Shown: in pieces, positions 13,519 to 20,961 of the stretch
Position numbering within the stretch: position 1 is the stretch's first letter
Layout of the letters: each line of letters opens with the position of its first letter
DNA from: a virus
Direction: 5' to 3' (one strand)
IMG/VR virus record: IMGVR_UViG_3300042301_001349
Span: 1 to 35,618 of that record
DNA: 35,618 nucleotides
The notes under the pieces: generated by a model
What the model was told of the DNA's origin: nothing
The model's database searches: none
The model's input: only the letters and a program-made list of their open reading frames with translations
Translations under genes and position numbers: made by a program

Positions 13519-14809
13519 GGTTTGTGATTTACTGCCTGACGAACAATTAGAGTTAATGCTCGCTACTTCTTCAAGCAGAAAGATAGCTTCTATGTATGAT
13601 GTAGGCAGGACTACTGTGAACAACCACCGGAACAAGTGCGCTGGTAAAGCTATATCTACTGACAGTAAAGATCAGTTTCAGTCTTTAGATTGGGTTGGAT
13701 CTTCCGGAACATTTAACACTGGAGTGTTGACTTCTGAACTAACAGGTATGAGCCATGAACAAGTGCTTAAAATGTTTGGTCACAACCCTGAACAGGTTGA
13801 GATTGATAAAGTCTTGCGTGAAAGCCACAAACAGTATTGGGATAGAGACAACCAAGCTATGCGCTGGAAACACTCATACCTATTTGCTGTTAAAAAGAAG
13901 ACTGCAGGCGATGTTTTAGATCAGGCTGAAGTATTTGACATCCTGAAATCTATTGCCTCTAAGCCTGCAATAAAGCCTGCTCCTAAGGGTGCTGTTGAGT
14001 CTACTTTTGTGCTCGATTGGGCTGACTGGCAGTTAGGTAAGAGTGAGGGCGGTGGCACTGAAGCTCTTGTGCTTCGCCTAGACGCCGCTTTTAAAGGTGC
14101 TGTAAGGCGCGTAGAAGAGCTCAGACTTATCGGGCGTAAACTAGATGAGCTAGTAATTATTGGCGGTGGAGACATGGTTGAAGGCTGTGTAATCTACCCT
14201 AACCAGTCCTATGGGATCGACAGAAACCGTCGCGAACAAGTCAGAGGCACAGTAGCCGCAATCCTACACGGAATAGCCACACTAGCCCCACACTTCAAGA
14301 CCGTCAGAATAGTCGTAGCCCCAGGAAACCACGGTGAACACAGAATTACAGGCAACCGCACCGAAATAGGTGACAATGATGACCTGCTAGTGTTCGAGAT
14401 GGCTGAACTAGCCTGCAAAAACGACCCTAGATTCAAGCATGTCAGCTTTGAAATAGCTGAAAAAGAAATGTCCGTAACAACCAAGATCCTTGGCTGGACT
14501 TACGGAGTAACACATGGCGACATCTACGGCAGAGGAGCCGGAGGTAGCGTCCGCAACAAAGTATTCAACTGGTTCAAAACAATGGCAGCAAACCGTCACC
14601 CAGTAGGTGGGTCTGACGTTCTAGTTACGCATCACTTTCACCACGATGCACAAGAAGATTGGGGTAACACTCTATGGGTTCAATGTCCAACAATAGACGG
14701 CGGAAGTCACTATTTCAAAGAATTTTCAGGTCACGAAACAAAACCTGGGATGGCGAGCTGGGTAGTAACAGCCGAGGAACGTCACCAAGACAAGCAGATT
14801 ATACGGTAA
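13508..14809 (+). CDS. Mre11-like metallophosphoesterase with N-terminal HTH
   Basis: 433 aa. Residues about 1-45 look like a Cys-containing HTH (SSSRKIASMYDVGRTTVNNH). From about 165 a calcineurin-like phosphoesterase follows: LDWADWQLGK (Asp170, Asp173), GGGDMVEG (Asp222), PGNHGEH (Asn274, His275), THGD (His336, Asp338) and VTHHFHHD (375-380). These are the five metal-binding blocks of Mre11/SbcD-type nucleases. It would process double-strand ends. From about 14200 onward the coding strand is visibly richer in A and C than the first half. A following gene overlaps its last 136 nt. Confidence 0.85.
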   Translation: MKCKVCDLLPDEQLELMLATSSSRKIASMYDVGRTTVNNHRNKCAGKAISTDSKDQFQSLDWVGSSGTFNTGVLTSELTGMSHEQVLKMFGHNPEQVEIDKVLRESHKQYWDRDNQAMRWKHSYLFAVKKKTAGDVLDQAEVFDILKSIASKPAIKPAPKGAVESTFVLDWADWQLGKSEGGGTEALVLRLDAAFKGAVRRVEELRLIGRKLDELVIIGGGDMVEGCVIYPNQSYGIDRNRREQVRGTVAAILHGIATLAPHFKTVRIVVAPGNHGEHRITGNRTEIGDNDDLLVFEMAELACKNDPRFKHVSFEIAEKEMSVTTKILGWTYGVTHGDIYGRGAGGSVRNKVFNWFKTMAANRHPVGGSDVLVTHHFHHDAQEDWGNTLWVQCPTIDGGSHYFKEFSGHETKPGMASWVVTAEERHQDKQIIR

Positions 14810-14988
14810 CACAAGTAATCTACGACCGCGAAACAGATAGCCTCGTAGAGGTTCCTGTAGTATGTGGCTGTGGGCGTTACGCTGTCGAACTCAGTGATGA
14901 GTTCTTAGGCTGTGTACACTGCGACTACGTGTGCGACGATACCGAATGTTACACTTGTCGAGAGCCAAGGAGGCACAGACATGCCTAA
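14674..14988 (+). CDS. Cys-rich zinc-ribbon protein (104 aa, overlapping start)
   Basis: The only usual start codons are ATG 14674 (GGGG at 14661-14664, 9 nt spacing) and ATG 14683; both lie inside the Mre11-like gene, giving a 136-nt or 127-nt overlap. The first 45 residues are very basic (NNRRRKSLFQRIFRSRNK). The rest (from about residue 44) is an acidic zinc ribbon with CGC, CVHC, then CDDTECYTC. A non-standard start near 14810 would remove the basic part and cannot be excluded. It may bind nucleic acid. Confidence 0.6.
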   Translation: MGSMSNNRRRKSLFQRIFRSRNKTWDGELGSNSRGTSPRQADYTVTQVIYDRETDSLVEVPVVCGCGRYAVELSDEFLGCVHCDYVCDDTECYTCREPRRHRHA

Positions 14989-15178
14989 CTACAACTATAA
15001 ATGTCCACAGTGTGAGATAATTATAGAGCAAGAACACAAGATGGACGCCAACCCTGCCATCAGGGACTGCCCTGAATGTAAGGTATCTTTGTTTAAGATG
15101 TTTACCTTTGGTGGCGTGACGTTCAACGGAGATGGTTTCTACTCTAACGACAAGAAATCAAGATTGGATATCGGATGA
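14981..15178 (+). CDS. FmdB-like zinc-ribbon protein (65 aa)
   Basis: ATG 14981 has a perfect AAGGAGG upstream; the longer frame from 14912 overlaps the previous gene. The sequence MPNYNYKCPQCEI...CPECK...FTFGGVTFNGDGFY matches the FmdB/putative regulatory zinc-ribbon family: YxY-x-C-x2-C, then C-x2-C, then a GVxFxGxGFY turn. Two Cys pairs bind zinc. It is widespread in phages, without a proven role. Confidence 0.8.
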   Translation: MPNYNYKCPQCEIIIEQEHKMDANPAIRDCPECKVSLFKMFTFGGVTFNGDGFYSNDKKSRLDIG

Positions 15179-15834
15179 AAAAATTTGAAGAATTTAGCCA
15201 AGAGCTTTACGCACAAGTTGAAGGTGATGAGAAAGCTCTGGTGGATGCGATGCTAGCTATTGTAGAGCAGTCTGGAAAGTTTCAGTCTGAAGGTAGCTCG
15301 ATCAACGCAGGCTACGACAATGCGGCAAACAACCCTAACCTAGATATAGGTGTCAAGTGTGGCAACTGTGTGTTCCACATGGGCGAAGGTGAAGACATTG
15401 AATGCAGCGCTATCGAGCAAGACATTGAAGAAGGTGGAGCATGTAGATTTGCTGCTATTCCACCGGGCCTAGTAAACACTAGCCTAAGAGTTACTGAAGC
15501 TGCAGGTGAAACCTACAAGCCACCAGCAGGTGTGCAAAGCGCGGCTAAGAGAGCGCTAGGTTGGATCTCTGACGGTAAAGCTGGTAGCGGGTTCACTAGC
15601 GTAGGTAGACGCAGAGCTTCACAGCTAGCCTCTGGGCAAGCTGTAAGCAGAGACACTGTTGCAAGAATGAAATCATACTTTGCTAGACACACAGTAGACA
15701 AAAAAGCTACAGGGTTTAACTCTGGAGAAGAAGGCTACCCTAGCCCAGGTCGTGTAGCTTGGGACGCTTGGGGCGGATCCGCAGGTCAAGCATGGACTAA
15801 CAGAATAAACTTAGATCCTAAGAAAAAGAAGTAA
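15175..15834 (+). CDS. protein with CGNC cluster and conserved phage C-terminal domain (219 aa)
   Basis: Last gene of the rightward array, overlapping the previous stop by 4 nt. Residues 60-95 hold a Cys cluster (Cys62, Cys65, Cys77, Cys90) resembling a HiPIP-like or zinc-binding knuckle (CGNCVF...C...GACR). Residues about 120-215 are a conserved module I recall from actinophage and other phage proteins, sometimes fused to prohead proteases: ALGWISDGKAGSGFTSVG, RRRASQLASG, YFARHTVDKK, GYPSPGRVAWDAWGG. The role of this module is unknown. It ends 7 bp before the bidirectional terminator stem. Confidence 0.7.
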   Translation: MKKFEEFSQELYAQVEGDEKALVDAMLAIVEQSGKFQSEGSSINAGYDNAANNPNLDIGVKCGNCVFHMGEGEDIECSAIEQDIEEGGACRFAAIPPGLVNTSLRVTEAAGETYKPPAGVQSAAKRALGWISDGKAGSGFTSVGRRRASQLASGQAVSRDTVARMKSYFARHTVDKKATGFNSGEEGYPSPGRVAWDAWGGSAGQAWTNRINLDPKKKK

Positions 15835-15835
15835 T

Positions 15836-15866
15836 AAAAAACCCCCGAGCAATCGGGGGCTTTTTA
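15836..15866. terminator. bidirectional intrinsic terminator between convergent arrays
   Basis: CCCCCGA (15842-15848) pairs with TCGGGGG (15853-15859) around a GCAA tetraloop (GNRA type). An A-run precedes and a T-run follows, so each strand has a stem followed by U's. It separates the rightward array from the leftward lysis genes. Confidence 0.92.
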
Positions 15867-15885
15867 TTTTGTCGGGTAGTTCTAC

Positions 15886-16128
15886 CTACGGTAGAAAACT
15901 TGAGACTAGCGAAACCAAAACTGCAATAACAGAAATCCATATAGCAATAGAGTTAGCTTTGTTTGCTCTATGAGTTTTAAGTTCTTTAACATCAAGCTCA
16001 ATCTCATTAATACGAGCATCTTGTGCATCTATCTTACGTTCCATACGCTCCTGCGATTCTCTAACAAAACGCATCCCCTCTTCAAGTCGCCCAAGGGATA
16101 CATACAATTCTGGTTGCTGATCAGACAT
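15886..16128 (-). CDS. XhlA-like holin or membrane-anchored coiled coil (80 aa)
   Basis: Starts at 16128, overlapping the upstream gene's stop (TAATG). An N-terminal coiled coil (residues 10-52, SLGRLEEGMRFVRESQERME and DARINEIELDVKELK) is followed by a C-terminal membrane helix (about 60-78, NSIAIWISVIAVLVSLVSSF). That order is the XhlA/hemolysin-type accessory holin pattern. Next to a second membrane protein and the M23 endolysin, it probably takes part in lysis. Confidence 0.8.
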   Translation of the reverse strand: MSDQQPELYVSLGRLEEGMRFVRESQERMERKIDAQDARINEIELDVKELKTHRANKANSIAIWISVIAVLVSLVSSFLP

Positions 16129-16439
16129 TACTTTTTCGTTTCCTCAGCATGCTTTTGAACCGCATCCTTAGTAGCCTTTTCAACATCCTTAGCAGTTACT
16201 GTTCCTGTTACTGCAATAGCATAACCTACTGCACCAACGATACCTAGCATCAAAGTAACCCAAGCAATAAGAATACCTGTTAGAGGGCTCCCAGTAATGA
16301 CAGCACCAGAACCAGCGGCACCACCAAGGATAAATAGAAACACCCCAAAGCCACGCCAAGCAAGCATACCAATGATAGAAACGATCTTGTTAATTCTTTC
16401 ACGCATTTTATACCAATCTCGCCCTTTAGTAATATACAT
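16128..16439 (-). CDS. holin-like membrane protein (103 aa)
   Basis: Two hydrophobic segments (about 28-50, GMLAWRGFGVFLFILGGAAG, and 55-82, LTGILIAWVTLMLGIVGAVGYAIA) with a charged C-terminus. Together with the endolysin upstream and the XhlA-like gene downstream this is the likely holin, which makes the membrane lesion for endolysin release. Start uncertain: ATG 16439 would lie at or near +1 of the TATAAT box at 16445-16450 (leaderless); ATG 16406 has AAAGGG too far upstream to be a good site. Confidence 0.8.
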   Translation of the reverse strand: MYITKGRDWYKMRERINKIVSIIGMLAWRGFGVFLFILGGAAGSGAVITGSPLTGILIAWVTLMLGIVGAVGYAIAVTGTVTAKDVEKATKDAVQKHAEETKK

Positions 16440-16443
16440 TACC

Positions 16444-16455
16444 TATTATACACTA
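16444..16455 (-). promoter_or_regulatory. late-region promoter box TAGTGTATAATA, copy at the holin gene
   Basis: On the minus strand this 12-nt string contains a consensus -10 TATAAT (16450 to 16445). The same 12 nt recur at 32401-32412 before the tape measure gene. Transcription from here would begin close to the A of ATG 16439, so the mRNA may be leaderless, as is common in actinobacteria. No clear -35 is seen. Confidence 0.45.
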
Positions 16456-16457
16456 GC

Positions 16458-17006
16458 CTACTTTTTGGTTGCAGTAGGCTTTGCTGGCTCAGAAAGGACT
16501 ACTGTAGCCTTAGCAGCTTTAGTTGGCACAACTTTTTTGACAGCAGACACAACCTTAGCTGCAACAGTCTTCTTAGGTGCTGCATCGAGTACGGCGAATA
16601 GATCACGCAGATCAGGCATACCAGCTGTGATCAGGTTCTTCTTCACACCGTATGTAACGTGTAGGTGGTTTCCAGTTGAAGCTGTTCCAGTTGTTCCAAC
16701 TAGACCAACGATAGTCTTTCCAGCCTCAACCTTGTCACCCTGCTTTAGAGTTGATGGGACTTGGAAGTGTGCGTAAAGAATAAAGCAACCATCGTAAGTA
16801 GATTGAATTAGGTAGTTACCCAAGACTTTAGTCTCGCCAACTTCCATAACTGTTCCGCCTGTAATGGCCTTAATCTTTGAACCTCCGGCAACAGACCAGT
16901 CTACGCCACGGTGTGGGTTAGTTCTGTATGAAGCCATGTTCTTGAAGCCATCGCCACGCTTGTTTTTTGGGAATGGTTCTACATAAATTGCTATTTTTTC
17001 TGTCAT
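16458..17006 (-). CDS. M23-family (LytM) peptidase endolysin
   Basis: 182 aa without signal peptide. The LytM signature is complete: HRGVD (His32, Asp36), YAH (His80) and HLH (His114, His116), all zinc-site or catalytic positions. The M23 domain covers about residues 25-125. The C-terminus (about 142-182) is Lys/Ala/Thr/Pro-rich and low complexity, perhaps a cell-wall-binding or linker tail. It would cut peptide cross-bridges of peptidoglycan at lysis, once released by the holin coded just downstream. AAGAAAGAAG precedes the start. Confidence 0.9.
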   Translation of the reverse strand: MTEKIAIYVEPFPKNKRGDGFKNMASYRTNPHRGVDWSVAGGSKIKAITGGTVMEVGETKVLGNYLIQSTYDGCFILYAHFQVPSTLKQGDKVEAGKTIVGLVGTTGTASTGNHLHVTYGVKKNLITAGMPDLRDLFAVLDAAPKKTVAAKVVSAVKKVVPTKAAKATVVLSEPAKPTATKK

Positions 17007-17019
17007 TTTTCTTCTTTCT

Positions 17020-17631
17020 TTAAATTGCGTATGAACCGCTAATAAAATAGTTAGATCCCGTAGTTGAAACGCTTATGCTTAACACTCCTGCAGTTGATAC
17101 TGTAATCTTTGTTTCGTCAGGTGTGTTTGCAGTGGTCATCCCGGGATAGACAACCGTGCCAGTAGGCCTAAAGCCTGCTGGAATTGTTCCAATATTGTAA
17201 AGTGTGTTTGTTGCAGAAATCCCTGTTGAAGCAAACCCGCCTCTAAGATATACAACGCCACCAATAATTTTATATTGAGGAGTATTGCCAGACATCGCAG
17301 CAAAACCAGAGCTAACTGTAATGTTAGTCCAATCCATATCGTGCCAAGACTGAACCCAGCCACCCCTAGAATAGGTGTACATAATATTTGACCCTTGATC
17401 CCAATACATTGAACCCTCGGTAGGAGAACCGCTAGGCCCTGCAGGACCTGTCTTCAAATCAAGCTGTAGCCTATTGTTTATTGGATCAATTTCAGAGTTT
17501 ACAATTTCATTTTGCACTGCAGTTATAGCAGTGTTTGTTGTTGTTGCAAGATTCTGAAAATGGCTCTCAAGTGGAGTCAAATTAGAGTTTGCATCAGGAT
17601 AGGCTACGAGCCAAGGTGTTGTTGTAGGCAT
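17020..17631 (-). CDS. tail fibre-like protein (203 aa)
   Basis: AAGGAAT precedes ATG 17631. The first 40 residues (WLVAYPDANSNLTPLESHF...LATTTNTAI) match the start of the neighbouring 282-aa protein, so the two are paralogous at the N-terminus, probably the attachment module. A short collagen-like GPAGPSG follows near residue 63, then an EGSMYWDQG strand and a beta-rich, Gly/Thr/Ser-rich C-terminal half typical of trimeric receptor-binding tips. It probably contacts the host surface. Confidence 0.75.
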   Translation of the reverse strand: MPTTTPWLVAYPDANSNLTPLESHFQNLATTTNTAITAVQNEIVNSEIDPINNRLQLDLKTGPAGPSGSPTEGSMYWDQGSNIMYTYSRGGWVQSWHDMDWTNITVSSGFAAMSGNTPQYKIIGGVVYLRGGFASTGISATNTLYNIGTIPAGFRPTGTVVYPGMTTANTPDETKITVSTAGVLSISVSTTGSNYFISGSYAI

Positions 17632-17645
17632 TAGTTATTCCTTTC

Positions 17646-18494
17646 TTAAGCAGCTTCATAGGTTGCTGAGAAGCTAATGTAATCTCCGCTAGCAAAAGCG
17701 TTAGCATTAAAAGATGATCCTGAAATGGTAGCAATAGCACCTAAGCCTGCTGAGGTATAGGATGATGGGATTAATGTAGTTCCAGATGATATTCTCACCA
17801 CTCCAGCATAAAGGGTTCCGCTCTTAGATGCCGTAAGTAATCCGCCACCATCATTTGATGCGCTATATGCTGAGATCGCATTTACAGGCAAGGAAAGCGT
17901 TACGCTAGACATTGCAGGACTTGTGCCAAAAGTTATCTTACCTCTAACAGTAATAGTTTTACCCTGCTTGCTATATGCATATGATGCACTGCCTCCAGTT
18001 CCTAAAGTTAAAGTTCCAGTTACGGTAGGTGTCCAGGCTTTCCATGCGCCACCATCCCAAGATGATCCATTCCAAACATACTCAACACCAATATCAATAA
18101 CATAGCAAGTATCCCCAGTTGCTATGTCTTCTGCTAGCATTAGGTCTCTATTTGCAATGTTTGAAAATACAAATTTTTTAAGAACCTGAGCCCAAGAGTT
18201 GGTTCCAGAAGTATTAACATTCCAAATAAAATATCTTTTTTTATCCCTTATATAGCAAACGTCACCATCAACCAAAGCTGGTTTACCTGTGTTCGCTGCG
18301 GTTGGCAGTCCAGTGGTTTCTGTGTAAACAAGATCTCTTGCTGCAGTAGTTTCAAAGGAAAGATTTTTTAGCTGAAAGCGATCTGTGATTGCTTGATCTA
18401 CAGTGTCAGCAAGACCTTTAAAATGTGCGTGAAGTGGCACCAACACTGAAGAAGCATCAGGTGCAACAATTTTAAGATTTGGGGTTTCAGACAT
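17646..18494 (-). CDS. tail fibre-like protein (282 aa)
   Basis: Read after the 265-aa protein in the leftward operon. N-terminal module LKIVAPDASSVLVPLHAHFKG...ADTVDQAI is shared with the 203-aa protein downstream. The middle has two copies of a FETTAARDLVYTE / FSNIANRDLMLAED-type strand-turn with a VDGDVCYIRD / ATGDTCYVIDIG partner, a small internal repeat typical of tail-fibre stalks. The C-terminus is beta-rich and ends with GDYISFSATYEAA. Probably a receptor-binding or baseplate fibre. Confidence 0.75.
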   Translation of the reverse strand: MSETPNLKIVAPDASSVLVPLHAHFKGLADTVDQAITDRFQLKNLSFETTAARDLVYTETTGLPTAANTGKPALVDGDVCYIRDKKRYFIWNVNTSGTNSWAQVLKKFVFSNIANRDLMLAEDIATGDTCYVIDIGVEYVWNGSSWDGGAWKAWTPTVTGTLTLGTGGSASYAYSKQGKTITVRGKITFGTSPAMSSVTLSLPVNAISAYSASNDGGGLLTASKSGTLYAGVVRISSGTTLIPSSYTSAGLGAIATISGSSFNANAFASGDYISFSATYEAA

Positions 18495-18503
18495 CTACAT
18501 CTC

Positions 18504-19301
18504 CTATAAGTTGTATGTTATTTTAAGCTTTGGTGGTGAAGACTTTAGTGCGCCATCAAAGTATGCGTAATCCTCTGGGTCGTCCGTGGCAAGAATACCA
18601 ATAGAAAAACCTTTAACAGATCCGCTGCTGATACCATTATACACCGTAGAGTCAAGTGCTACATATTTACCTTCACCATATTTAAAGGCCACGTTAAAAG
18701 CATTAGTTTGCGCAGTAGGACGAAGTGCGCTTTGGTTAGCGTGTGTACCAAAGTTCACTGTGCCACCAGCATTGTAATAAAAATGCCTGTTCTTCACATA
18801 AACTGAAGCAGAAGTAATAGTCTTATCTGCAACCTTAGCAAGATCTGCCGCAGAAAACCAAAAAGAAGCAGTCTTTTGAGAGCCAGCAGCAGGGCCTTGA
18901 TACATCATCTTCGCGTCAGTAAACTCACCTGTGCCCGTAATAAGGTTAGCCCCAGCCCAAGAAGCTGAACCCGAAGCAGTAAAAACAACCGTAGCAGAAG
19001 TAGCCGCTGGTGCTGAAGGAGGGGCCACGACCTGTTGTATCGGCTCACCAGTTCTTAACAAAGTTTGTAACGCAGCGAAATCTGTGGTGGTAGTAGCTGT
19101 AATAGCGTCAGATAAATATTTGATCTGATATTGAAGAGTAGCCATTTCTTGTTGATAACGAATATCATTAGCATTCATTCGATCAAGCTGTGCCTTAATG
19201 GCAGGGATAGCTGCATCACCAAGCTCATCAAGCTGCTTATCAACCCAGCGAGACCACTTCTGCATTTCAGCAGGAGAATTAGATGTAGGTTTAGTTGACA
19301 T
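18504..19301 (-). CDS. minor tail protein with N-terminal coiled coil (265 aa)
   Basis: An N-terminal helical segment (residues 10-75, WSRWVDKQLDELGDAAIPAI onward) looks like a trimeric coiled coil. A Pro/Ala linker (near 93-103) leads to a beta-sandwich domain (about 105-265) with the pattern of phage carbohydrate-binding or baseplate domains (SASVYVKNRHFYYNAGG). It overlaps the 556-aa upstream gene by 11 nt. Probably part of the baseplate. Confidence 0.7.
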   Translation of the reverse strand: MSTKPTSNSPAEMQKWSRWVDKQLDELGDAAIPAIKAQLDRMNANDIRYQQEMATLQYQIKYLSDAITATTTTDFAALQTLLRTGEPIQQVVAPPSAPAATSATVVFTASGSASWAGANLITGTGEFTDAKMMYQGPAAGSQKTASFWFSAADLAKVADKTITSASVYVKNRHFYYNAGGTVNFGTHANQSALRPTAQTNAFNVAFKYGEGKYVALDSTVYNGISSGSVKGFSIGILATDDPEDYAYFDGALKSSPPKLKITYNL

Positions 19302-20961
19302 ATAGATCCAACTTATCTCCTAGAGGCATAAAAGCCATGTCCGAAAAGCTTAACCCAAGGTAAGACTCTCCAACTTGCTCGAAAGTCTCAGCAGGATAAG
19401 CTAAGTTAAAGCCTGCAAAAGTATTTGAAGGCCTGCTAGTGTCATTGTTAAAAGAAGTAAAGTTATTTGGGCTGTAAGCTACAGTGCTATTGTATTCACC
19501 AAAAGTTTCTGAATACACTAATGTTAAATCATCAAAAGTAGTGTCAGCTTTACCTGTTAAACCTATGCCAGAATCTGAAATGTTTGCGTTAGTTACCCTA
19601 TAGTAACCGTTCTTGTGCTTAAATCTTGCTCCAGCAACTTCATTTATTTCGTAAGGCAAACCAGACTTACCTATTGTCAAACTAACGCTAGCGGTAGGGC
19701 CAGTAGCATAAGCTGAAGACTGCAATAAATGATAGGAAATATCTGTAATAAAAGGATTGTCTACAGTAGCCTTACTGTCCCTAGAAATAAAAGTTTCATC
19801 AGCGCCAGTAGCTATAGTTCTAAGTTTCTTGTTTATCTTAACACCGTCACCACAAATATACAGGGCAGGTCTAGATTCTGTATCATACTCTGCAAGTTTA
19901 AAAGGCTCAACATACGCACTGTTTTCCTGATCGGGTGCTTGAATCTTTATTTCAAGTTGAAGAGGATTTTCCTTAGACACACTGACATAAACTTTTCCAC
20001 CACTATCATTCCACCACTCAGGTTCTACAGGAAAGTTTAAGTTGTCAGTAACAGTGTAAACAGATTGGTTTACACCTCCAACAAAAGGATAAGGCATAAT
20101 TGCTTTGACGCACACAGGTTGGATAATCTTATCGTCTGTAGTAGAAAAACTTACATCTACAAGCTCAGTAAGTTGCTCGCCTCTATTAAGTTGAAAAGTT
20201 GTTTCAGCAGAATATATTACATCATCTTGCTCCCAAGAATTATCGTAATGATACATTTCAATAGCTCTAGTGTTGCCTAAAAGATTTACGCTCATTGAAG
20301 CGCCGCTGTTCTCCATGACAGAAATAGTGTTTTGTCTAATCTTTCTTAAAACAATTTGCCCACTATAGTTAACAAATACTTCAGCCTTGTTAGCTACACA
20401 AAACATTTTAATGTGCTCCCAAACATTACCCTTCCAAGCCGCATAGTTTACAGGAATGTCAAAGTCAGAGCTAATAAGGTTTTGATCTACAACCACATTA
20501 GCTAAGCTACAGTAATATATGAAAGCAGTTTTTTGTGTAGCTGTAGCCCCAAAGTGTGGTTCAGCAGTTTTTTCACAGTTAAACTTAAACAGCAAACTAT
20601 CTACGCTAAAGCTAGTTGTGCCTCCTGCACTAGCATTCATTGAGCTTACGGTTCCGTGAAAAGATCCTCTACCATTAGTAGACTTTTGGTAATCAAACTT
20701 TGATTCATTGTAATACATAGGTGAGTCTATTAAAGAAACTTCACGACCTAGCAACGCGCTTGCCCTCATGTAGCCTGGCCTGTTAACCCTGTTGCCATCC
20801 TTGTCAATAGTTGAATCTGAAGAAAGCAAGGTCACATCCATAGATCCAGTAGACCCACCACTGTCTGTCGCGTCAGTAGAAACTGTTTCTGCAACTACGC
20901 TGTAATTAGCGAGCTCGCTCACATGCGCGGAACCAGTTTTTGCTTTAAAAACTACAGCCAT
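19291..20961 (-). CDS. minor tail/baseplate hub-like protein (556 aa)
   Basis: Follows the distal tail gene with a 10-nt overlap. The position and size (second protein after the tape measure) are those of the tail-associated baseplate hub of long-tailed phages. The sequence is beta-rich with many Ser, Thr and Asn residues; residues about 50-250 would make the hub fold. No peptidase or lysozyme motif is visible. I infer the role from position. Confidence 0.7.
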   Translation of the reverse strand: MAVVFKAKTGSAHVSELANYSVVAETVSTDATDSGGSTGSMDVTLLSSDSTIDKDGNRVNRPGYMRASALLGREVSLIDSPMYYNESKFDYQKSTNGRGSFHGTVSSMNASAGGTTSFSVDSLLFKFNCEKTAEPHFGATATQKTAFIYYCSLANVVVDQNLISSDFDIPVNYAAWKGNVWEHIKMFCVANKAEVFVNYSGQIVLRKIRQNTISVMENSGASMSVNLLGNTRAIEMYHYDNSWEQDDVIYSAETTFQLNRGEQLTELVDVSFSTTDDKIIQPVCVKAIMPYPFVGGVNQSVYTVTDNLNFPVEPEWWNDSGGKVYVSVSKENPLQLEIKIQAPDQENSAYVEPFKLAEYDTESRPALYICGDGVKINKKLRTIATGADETFISRDSKATVDNPFITDISYHLLQSSAYATGPTASVSLTIGKSGLPYEINEVAGARFKHKNGYYRVTNANISDSGIGLTGKADTTFDDLTLVYSETFGEYNSTVAYSPNNFTSFNNDTSRPSNTFAGFNLAYPAETFEQVGESYLGLSFSDMAFMPLGDKLDLYVN

